DNA of 64,000 nucleotides from Pseudopyrenochaeta lycopersici. Lineage: Eukaryota; Ascomycota; Dothideomycetes; Pleosporales; Pseudopyrenochaetaceae. This document shows positions 56,486 to 64,000 of the stretch, piece after piece; within the stretch, counting starts at the first letter, position 1, and each line of letters opens with the position of its first letter. Under the pieces are notes generated by a model. The model searched no databases and was not told where the DNA came from. It was given only the letters and a program-made list of their open reading frames with translations. The stretch covers positions 558,001 to 622,000 of the forward strand of contig NHZP01000028.1 of assembly GCA_003313425.1 (NCBI GenBank), given 5' to 3'. A program made the position numbers and the translations under genes.

Positions 56486-57157
56486 AGCTCAATATGAGCC
56501 GCTACCGTACTGCCTGACTGAATAAGGATTTCGTCAGCCCTCAGGTTAACTGCGCAGAGAAGTGCTTGGTATTCCGGCCAAGAGACACAGTTGAGTGGGA
56601 GCCGCCGGCGAGTGATAAGCTGGATCTGAGCCTCATAGAATGCGTCAAGTTTGATCACATTCCGTAGTATCGATTGTTTGTTTGTCACGGGATACTAGTT
56701 CTCGATTCTTCTCTTCTACACGTGTAAATGCTACTTCAAGAGACTGTTGGAGTGCCCTCTTGGCTGGCCTTTCTTCGTCATCAATGGCAATACCGTGGTC
56801 ATTTCGCATATGCCGTTTGGCGCTTGTAGTGGAGACTGTACGCCATGGCGGATTATGACAGTGTTGACAATACCAGAACCTCTGTTTATTCTGGTGTGTC
56901 TCTTCGTCTCCTTGGGGTACACGGAAGTGCTTCCAGGTCTCTGGAGCGCGCAGTTTACGCTTCCTCGGCTGAGGTTGAGGCGTAGACGCGGATGATGTGG
57001 AGGAAAAGGGAGTAGAGGAAATTAACTGTTGTGTATGAGACCTCACGGCTGCGGAGATGCTTGATTCTGGCGCCGGCGAGCTTAATTCTTCGTATTCATC
57101 GTCCCCTGCGAATAGAGATGACCCGGCAGGCATATCAACGCATGGCGTGCTATTCAT
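56486..57157 (-). pseudogene. N-terminal fragment of another hAT transposase
   Basis: From ATG 57157: Ser/Pro-rich start, BED finger (RFWYCQHCHNPPWRTVSTTS, KRHMRNDHG), then after a 1-nt shift near 56690 QSILRNVIKLDAFYEAQIQL and LITRRRLPLNCVSWPEYQAL, ending at HIELS where the other hAT terminus starts. Its layout resembles the intact hAT at 58.5 kb, but the sequence is a different family. The catalytic and C-terminal parts are gone. Confidence 0.75.
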
Positions 57158-57611
57158 GTGCTATAAGTATAGAGTAAGCTATTAAATCCTCTCTAGTTGT
57201 GCACAAAAGACTTAATCTATTTTATTGGTGCTGCTGTGGCAAACAGAAGTAATCTTAGGGGTGACAAGCCGCGTCACAGTGGTGCCTAGTGATGAGTCAC
57301 TGCACGCCACCAGCAGGCAGTCATGTCACAGAATTTGGAAGCCAGATAACCTGGTAGCCCGGTCACGTGGTAAATGGTTACTGATGGATTGATTAGAATC
57401 TTACTGATACTGATATGATATCAGTATCAATCAGTAAGCAGTACTGCTTGATAACTGACTGCTTGTTGAGACGTCTGCGCCAGCGTCGGTCCGACGCTGG
57501 CGTTGGAGATTCGGATAACTGGACGCCATCTGCTCCACCAACAACCTGATTACTAAGACACTTTTTGGCACTGGATTGCAATGGCGCTCCCTGAGCCCCA
57601 GATTCCTCTGC
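57158..57611. other. Palindrome-rich sequence, possibly Copia internal remnant
   Basis: No complete gene. Two foldbacks stand out: about 57400-57438 (CTTACTGATACTGATAT with its inverse) and 57477-57503 (GCGCCAGCGTCGG-T-CCGACGCTGGCGT). A short minus-strand frame next to the LTR, SSAKKCLSNQVVGGADGV, might be the start of a Copia gag. Confidence 0.35.
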
Positions 57612-57878
57612 TGTCAGGGTTCGGCTGCGATCTGGTTCAGCAGCGATGCTCGAGTAACGAATAGCAATAGTATTAGCTTAGCTAGGGACGAGACTAGATA
57701 CAAGACGTAGCACGAAGAAGGAGAAAATGGTTTCACGTCCGTGATCCCTTCAGGATCACGGTTCTGCGTTGATCCGCTCCGGATCGTCGTGTCCGTGCTA
57801 GCGTGTCGCGTGGTCCCGTGACATCTGCTTTGGACTGGATCGGATCCGACCTCAGATCCAGTCCAGTCCAATCCAACA
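57612..57878 (-). repeat. Copia-like LTR (267 bp), solo or 5' remnant
   Basis: On the minus strand it starts TGTTGGATTGGACTGGACTG and ends GCCGAACCCTGACA, i.e. TG...CA. TGTTGGAT is a common start of fungal Copia LTRs. No second copy lies in the window, and the flanking 5-mers do not match, so the borders are inferred. Confidence 0.42.
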
Positions 57879-58242
57879 AGATCACTGACTGATGCTCAGG
57901 ACCAGTTTTGGCACCTGGAGTTTCGCCTGCTAACTTAAATCACGCCGGATAGGGAAATAGGAAACGGTACGAGAAATTGCATGAGAAATGGTATGAGAAA
58001 GCCTGAAGGCCACTAGCATATTATGTCACATGATCCGATATAAGTCAAGCAGTTTGACGTGCGAGTTCTTGAAAGGGCCGTGGGATTACATACAGGAGGC
58101 ACAAACCGTCCGCAATTTGCTAGGAAGAGCCTTGAGGAACGAAGTTACAAGCAGGGAACATTTCAATAAGTACCATGAGCGTAACATAAGTGTGATTATC
58201 CAGTGAACCAAATGGCATGGCTTCAACTTTAAGACCAGTACC
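57879..58242. other. Intergenic, 3' flank of the zinc-finger helicase gene
   Basis: No gene seen. Contains imperfect direct repeats GGTACGAGAAATTGCATGAG / GGTATGAGAAAG near 57966-57999. Confidence 0.4.
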
Positions 58243-58477
58243 TCAGTGCTCCATGTTCTCCGCACGAGTCACACCCTGCACGGCTTCATGGTGGTGTCCG
58301 CCAATCCTTGCACCACACTCAGGACAACGTGCAAGCTCCATAGGCATACCACACTCTCCGATGGCAAACTATCAATTGCTAGTCAGTACATGTCTGAGAA
58401 TGCGGCAAGGAACAAGGTGGCTAAACATACCGGATGTCCATTGACACAATTATACCAGTGCCCTGAATGGGTAGCGA

Positions 58478-61400
58478 CATACATGGCTATATGAATATTC
58501 AAATAACGTCTTATATGCATATGCATGAATATATTCATATTCATATTCATATAACATATGAATATAATATGTACTGACGTATCTATATTCATGCATATTC
58601 ATATAATATATGCATATAATATGTACTTACGTCTCTATATTCATGCATATTCGTATAAGAGGGGTGGTTCTAAGTGGCTCATATAACATCTGATCTCTTA
58701 GTTAGATCATAAAGAAAACTCGTCAATTAGAGCATCTAACCCATGAACTATTGACCTCTCACGTGAGTTCAGATGTTACCGAACATGCTGCCTGCTACTG
58801 CCTGCGCTAGCTCGGCTACTGCCTACCTGCAGCCTACTTGGCACTACGTTGGATAGTTCACTCCTTTGTATATACATGTAGCTAGAAACCTGTTACAAGA
58901 AAAACTCAGTTCTTATCTCCTTCCCTGCCTACTACTACCGGCATCCACTCCGGGATTAACATACTGCTTATTAGCATCTATGGCTTCTCAGGCTTCTGAG
59001 ATATCAACCTCATGGACTAATAACCCTTCTATTGGCTCGTTTGCATCGAAACTTTCATGGAATTTCAACGCCTTTTTCTATGTAGATTATCCCGACGAAC
59101 ACTTCCAAGTTGAACCTGGCCCAAAGCGCAGAAGGACGAAGGGACATCGTGCTTACGTTTGTCTTCACTGTCAGAATCCTCCATGGTCGAACCGAGTGCC
59201 TGGCAACGCTATACACCATGCAGAAACGGCCCACCGAGCCCTTATACGAGCGAGCGAGGCTGCAAACGATACTCTATCTGGTATATCTACCTCGGGCGTT
59301 TCGTCTGGCGCTATCGATTCGTATATCATCTCTCGTCCTTCTCAGGCTGCTCTCCGCAACTGTTTTAATAAGCAAGTCTACATTGAGGCAGTTGTGGGGC
59401 TTCTAACAAGGCGCAGACTGCCGTTTTCGGCAGTTGAGTACTCTGAGCTACGAGACCTAGCTCTGGCATGCAATCCAGCTATTGGAGACCTTCTCATCAG
59501 CGACCGAAAGCAGGCTATGGGCTATATTAACTCGAACTACTCGTTATATAGCTCACAGCTTGCTGAGAGCCTTCAAACAGCGCAGTCGAAGATACACATG
59601 TCTTCTGATCTCTGGACATCACCACATCGACATGGCGTACTCGCTATATGCGCTCAATGGGTTAATGAGGACTTTAAGCTTCAGAAAGCACTACTAGGAC
59701 TTCTAGAGTGTAAATACAGCCATTCTGGCGCTGTGCAGGCTAGGTTGATTGCCAGTACGCTACAGAAGTTCAATATCACTGCTCAAAACCTTGGTTATTA
59801 TACAGGCGATAATGCTACATCAAACGACACCTGCTTAGAGGAGCTAGCAAAGATTTTAGAGGCGGAATTAGGTGTAAGTCTAACTCATACTAAGCTGCTA
59901 ATGCTGCTGTACACTATGCTAAATTATTATATAGGTCGAGTACCCTCACAAATGCCGCAGAATCCGCTGCATCGGCCATATTATCAATCTCGCCTTACAA
60001 GCCTTCCTTCTCGCTCGCTCAAAAGAAGCACGTAGAGCTGCACTCGAAGCTACTGCTGATGAACCCGGTTCAACTATGCTAGAGGAGTTCTCACAGCAAT
60101 TACATGAGCTGGATCCGGCGGAGATTGCGGCACGTTTGGATACCACAATACAGCAGGAAGAGCGGAGGGAGCAGCCTACGAGAAGATCTGCAAAGGTGAG
60201 GGGCAAGCGAGCCGCAATTACGCAGCAGCAAGCCAGCAACAGCGACGAGCGCTTCGCTGGCTGGCAAGGCATTCCAGCGCTAGCAAAGCTTCATATGCTT
60301 GCAGTCTACGTACGTAGCTCAGCTCTACATAACGATCAATGGTACGATACTGTAGGTAAGCAGCTAGGTGTCGACAATATCACGAGATGGTCCTCATGGT
60401 ACAGGGTTATCGCTATTGCGTTAAAGGAGAAGACACAGATCATCCAGTTTACTGCTGAGCATGATAAGGATCTCGAGGGTAATACTCTTACTAGTAGGGA
60501 TTGGGAGATGCTAGGCAGAACGCTAGAATTCCTCCAACCTTTCCATGAGGCTACGTTGGAAGCTGAAGGCGATATGGCATCAATCTCACAGTCCCTTGAG
60601 CTGCTGGACCTTCTCCTAGGACACTGCGAGAAGTGGAAGGTATACGGCTAATTTCACATCTTCCTACTTATCCGTAGCTTATATGGCATGCTAATTAGCT
60701 AATTAGGCCCACTACTCGCAGCCGAGCACTCGCGATGATCGCATAGTTCACTCTATCGATATGTGCTGGTTTATACTCGATAAGTATTATACTATGACTG
60801 AGGATGTCCCTGTATACGCCGCTGCTCTCCTTCTCGATCCTTCTAAACGCAAGAGCTACATCGAAGAATGCTGGCCCGAGGAATGGCACGAGAGCGCGAT
60901 TGCCGCCGCCCGTGGACTTTGGGAGAACGAGTATAATCGCGATGTCGAGACACAGCTATCGGAGCAATCCTTAGCTGTACCTGCTTCATTAAAGCGAAAG
61001 AAGGACACGATGCTCTCAAAGATGCGCTTAGAGGTGCGGAATAAGACTATGGCGAATACACGTGGCAAGGACGGTTTGGATAACTTTATCTCAGAGGCTC
61101 CTATCGCGCTTGCTGAGGGCACTACGCCTCTTCAATGGTGGTGTAGTGAGGACGTTCGTATAGCTTACCCACGGCTTAGCCGCATGGCTATCGATATCCT
61201 CTCTATACCAGCAGAGTCAGCGGAGCCAGAGCGGACCTTTTCAGGAGCTAGGCGCACAGCTAGGTGGGATAGGCTACGATTACGGATTGAGAGCATTGAG
61301 AAGATTGAGTGTATCGGCAACTGGCTGCGAGAGGGTCATATTAGGCCCTCAGCCGAGGGCGGAATAGGCCTCCCGTGTGATCCAGAGGCTATAGAGGGTG

Positions 61401-61620
61401 ATATCTAATAGCATACGGGTCAGATAGGAGTAATTGAGGTAATTTTTGGGCTATACAGGTACATCAATTGACTTCCTTACTTCACTGCAGTGGCTTGGCA
61501 TCACGTGAGCCCTTATATGAATATGCATGAATATGTTATATGAATATGTGTTTTGCTAGATAAGTTGAATATAATATTAATATAAGAAAATCAGCGTGAA
61601 TATTCATATAGCCATGTATG
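58478..61620 (+). mobile_element. Apparently intact hAT transposon (3143 bp) with perfect 8-bp TSD
   Basis: Both ends read CATACATGGCTATATGAATA inwards, and GGTAGCGA stands on each side (58470-58477 and 61621-61628). Subterminal sequence is rich in ATTCATAT/ATATGAAT units, with a 52-bp direct repeat at about 58566-58665. The transposase is complete. The insertion lies in the penultimate exon of the zinc-finger helicase in opposite orientation. Confidence 0.93.
58980..61408 (+). CDS. hAT transposase, intact three-exon gene
   Basis: Exons 58980-59873, 59935-60639 and 60707-61408, with introns of 61 and 67 nt (GTAAGT and GTATAC donors), give 766 residues without a stop. The BED finger reads YVCLHCQNPPWSNRVPGNAI through HHAETAH. 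Catalytic segments: KIHMSSDLWTSPHRHGVLAI (first Asp), LGYYTGDNATSNDTCLEELA, CRRIRCIGHIINLALQAFLL (C-x-x-H), ITRWSSWYRVI with Trp, and the dimerisation domain MAIDILSIPAESAEPERTFS with ARRTARWDRLRL. hAT transposases excise and reinsert DNA with 8-bp duplications. Removal of both introns is needed, which is notable for a transposon gene. Likely functional. Confidence 0.92.
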
Positions 61621-64000
61621 GGTAGCGATCCCTCTCGGCCCACTAACCATCGCTTTCTTGATCGCCTCGAGTTCCTCGGTTGTGACTTCTTCGTACCACT
61701 CCTTCTGCAGGAGCTTAAGGGACTCATTCACTGCCTGTAATAGAGTGTCTGCATCGCGGAATCCTTGCTCGCATAGCTTCTCTGCCTTTTCAAGCAAGGC
61801 CTTAGCCTTCTCATGGTATTCGGTAGCCATTGCGCGGTCCTGAGGGTTAGAAAGTCCAGATGTCTCGAATAGGCGAACAACCCGCGCGTAGTAGAGTGAT
61901 GCTTCGACTGAAAGTTTCGGTAAGGCATTCTCGCTGCAGTTGTTGATGAAGTCCGCGCAAGACTGGAGGAAGGGCCTGGTCAGGATCAAGGGAGAGCCTC
62001 CGGAGAACGTTAGAGAAGCAGCTGAATCTCCGTATTTCGCCTTCGCAGCCGAGAGGACACAGAACTTGTCTTCCATAGTAATGCAGTCAATCTTTATCTC
62101 CATCATCTTTGCCCCGAGCGTGATACGGTGATCGCGTTCCCCAGTCGGTGTGGTATCCTTAAGCTTGAGAGCCGCCAGCGCACTTTCAAGAGGTGCATCC
62201 CGCTGGATAGCATGGATTGTAGCTTCATAAAGTTTGTGCGCAGGTTGGTGGCGTTCAGCTGCGCGTCGCTGAAGTTGAATAACAGCAGACCGAAGTTGTG
62301 CGGATGCCCTATACCGAGTCTGAAGCTTTCGTGAGACGTCTTTGATGGCTCGATCGTGCGCATCTGTCAAGGTTGAAATGATATTGACCACCATTGTGAC
62401 ATTTGAACGAGTGTCTTCCAATTCATTTTCCACTTTGATCAGTTTCTCCTCTATTTCTTGCAAGTCCGTCTGTCCCGTGACGATGAATCGCTTTGACATC
62501 TCATCAATAACGGCACGGTTGATGAGCCGATTGTACCTTTGTGTTGCGTATTGCCGGATGGGGCGCTGACAGTGTGGGCACTTTGGAATTGCCGGAGCCA
62601 TTTTGGAAGAGATCTCTTCCAGACTAAGAACGTTGCCGGTTGCAGGGTCGATTCTGTATACTTCCTTTAGCCCGATCATACCTAGATGTGAAGGTACCAA
62701 GTCAGCAGAGTTCAGAGAGAAGAATAGGCAGGGATGGAGAAAACATCCTTTGGAACGCTATTGTAGAAGTCCTTCAAATAACGAAGCGTAGACGAGAACA
62801 TGGGGTTTTGTACCCCTGCCTTACGTACCGTCTAAGGTTTCCGCGGTGAAGAAATGTCCGCAAGCGAGAGCAATCACCGGAGTCTCATCTAGATCGATCT
62901 CCCTATACTCTTTGAACTCAATCATGTCAACCTGGGCGTCGAGTTTCATCGCACATTCCTTGCAATACTCCGGAAGGCAATCTTCTCCGCAAAGCCCAGG
63001 ACACTGGTGACCGCAAGGAAGCAGCTTGGTGCAGTGTTTATTGCATGGAAGACGATTACAGGGTGCCGAACAGGGCATTGTGCACTCTCCCTGGTGTGGA
63101 CAGAACCATGTACATCGCTCGATACATGGTGCGCATGCTTCGTGGCACCTGAGAGTACAACGAGAGTGTTTACATGCTACCTATGCAGTGTCAAGAAGAA
63201 GGATCGATAGAGTGAGTTCATAGTACTTACCTCGCACCTGGACATACATAGACCACAATCCGACCCATCATGGCACCGTTTGGGACAAGTATGATTGCAT
63301 GTCCCAAAGCGCCTGCCACATACTTTGTCACACTTGGAGTGCTTCACGATAGGGCTTCCTTCGTAGTCTTTGATGTTGCAACAACCACATGAGCCCGGAC
63401 AAGGATGGCCGCAAGTCAGAGTCGTCCCACAAGGATTCGGGCACCGATATTGTTCTTTGTTCACATCCTGAGAGCACTGCACCTGAACTATGTGACCACA
63501 GCCAGGGACCGTCTTATTCACGATAACGTTACATTGGATGGCGTTGAGATTTCGTGTCAGGTAGCAAGGGACGTTGTCTTTGAAATGGCCGCATGGGAGT
63601 TGTACGTTGTTCAACGCGACCATGCATCTTCCGCAATCCTCACCACAGGTAGGCTTCTGGCAAGGATGATCGCAAGGCTTATGTCGGCGTTGGCAGCGCT
63701 GTTCGCATTTGAAAACCTCATGCATAGCTTTGGAATGACATCTTGCCTGACATCGGTGTCCGCAATCTGGGAGGCGGTCCATACAGGCTTCCCGGCAACC
63801 ACCTTCAGGGCTAAACTTAGCAAAGTCGTCTGGCTGTTGGACCTTAATCGCAGTGTCCATGTGTCGGGGGCAGCAGAGGTCCAAAGAGGGGCCGACGGAG
63901 TCCTTGGCACGTAGCATATTGATGACCTTTTGCCACATTGGCACGTTCGAGTATGTGTCACTGTTGCCAATGAGGTACATTCCGTGCTGGGCACGGCTCA

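Larger units (their letters stand above)
58243..64000 (-). pseudogene. NFX1-type / RZ-type zinc-finger helicase (ZNFX1-like), 3' half, disrupted by hAT
   Basis: The gene enters from the right edge and runs leftwards. Exons: beyond 64000-63231, 63180-62829, 62681-61621 continued after the hAT insertion as 58477-58431, and 58368-58243. The first residues (SRAQHGMYLIGNSDTYSN) are the end of an SF1 helicase. NFX1-type Cys/His repeats follow (CGHRCQARCHSKAMHEVFKC, CGEDCGRC, CGHPCPGSCGCC, CKHSRCTLRCHEACAPCIER), then a long helical region. The C-terminus, rebuilt only across the insertion, is an RZ-type finger: HSGHWYNCVNGHP, then FAIGECGMPMELARCPECGA and RIGGHHHEAV. RZ fingers occur in ZNFX1 and RNF213. 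In the present allele the frame runs into the transposon and stops after eight foreign residues, losing the RZ finger. All four introns are GT-AG. Partial at the window edge. Confidence 0.85.

Overview
This window looks like a repeat-rich accessory region from a filamentous ascomycete (Pezizomycotina). The evidence is the gene content (HET-NACHT-ankyrin receptor, FunK1 kinase, Zn2Cys6 factor, HOG1-type MAPK, DHA1-like MFS transporter), the short introns of about 45-70 nt with GT-AG borders, and transposon classes typical of such fungi. I cannot name the species.

Layout. 1-2225: C-terminal exon of a GNAT acetyltransferase (-) and a small spliced DUF2945/HVA1 tudor-like gene (+). 2226-4096: a dead pogo/Fot1-type transposon. 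4279-5949: an MFS transporter (-). 6.4-10.1 kb: relics (phosphatidylserine decarboxylase tail, truncated Ty3/gypsy with one LTR, a transposon end with 17-bp tandem repeats, an UPF0045 thiamine-binding gene fragment, a 230-bp inverted-repeat element). 10.65-15.9 kb: an apparently intact eight-exon HOG1-type MAPK, a FunK1 kinase and two hypothetical genes. 16.9-19.3 kb: a second pogo-type element. 19.5-20.5 kb: a broken Zn2Cys6 factor. 22.8-23.8 kb: a ComA/HSA32-like gene. 24.4-28.8 kb: Tad/I-like LINE copies, one with a 168-bp insertion inside its reverse transcriptase. 29.4-33.9 kb: a complete HET-NACHT-ankyrin NLR of 1459 aa. 34-42.5 kb: nested relics (LINE tails, MULE-like fragment split by a 2.66-kb TIR element, MITE, Tc1 scrap, deleted hAT). 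42.6-44.9 kb: rhodanese relic and a cystathionine gamma-synthase-like enzyme. 45.2-51.3 kb: hAT fragment cut by a nearly complete chromodomain Ty3/gypsy element. 51.6-57.9 kb: 5'-truncated MYND gene, a hAT copy, another hAT fragment, a Copia-like LTR. 58.2-64.0 kb: the 3' half of an NFX1-type/RZ-type zinc-finger helicase gene, split by an intact 3.14-kb hAT transposon with perfect 8-bp target duplications.

Host genes that look functional are MFS, HOG1-type MAPK, ComA-like, NLR, CGS-like and the small DUF2945 gene. Most of the rest is transposon sequence. Many nonsense codons in the transposons are TAG or TAA where the family suggests Trp or Gln, as expected from C-to-T change at CpA (RIP-like). 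Both gypsy elements carry a possible self-priming signal: a primer site next to the LTR that is complementary to a stretch inside the LTR. The freshest event appears to be the hAT insertion that removes the RZ finger from the helicase.
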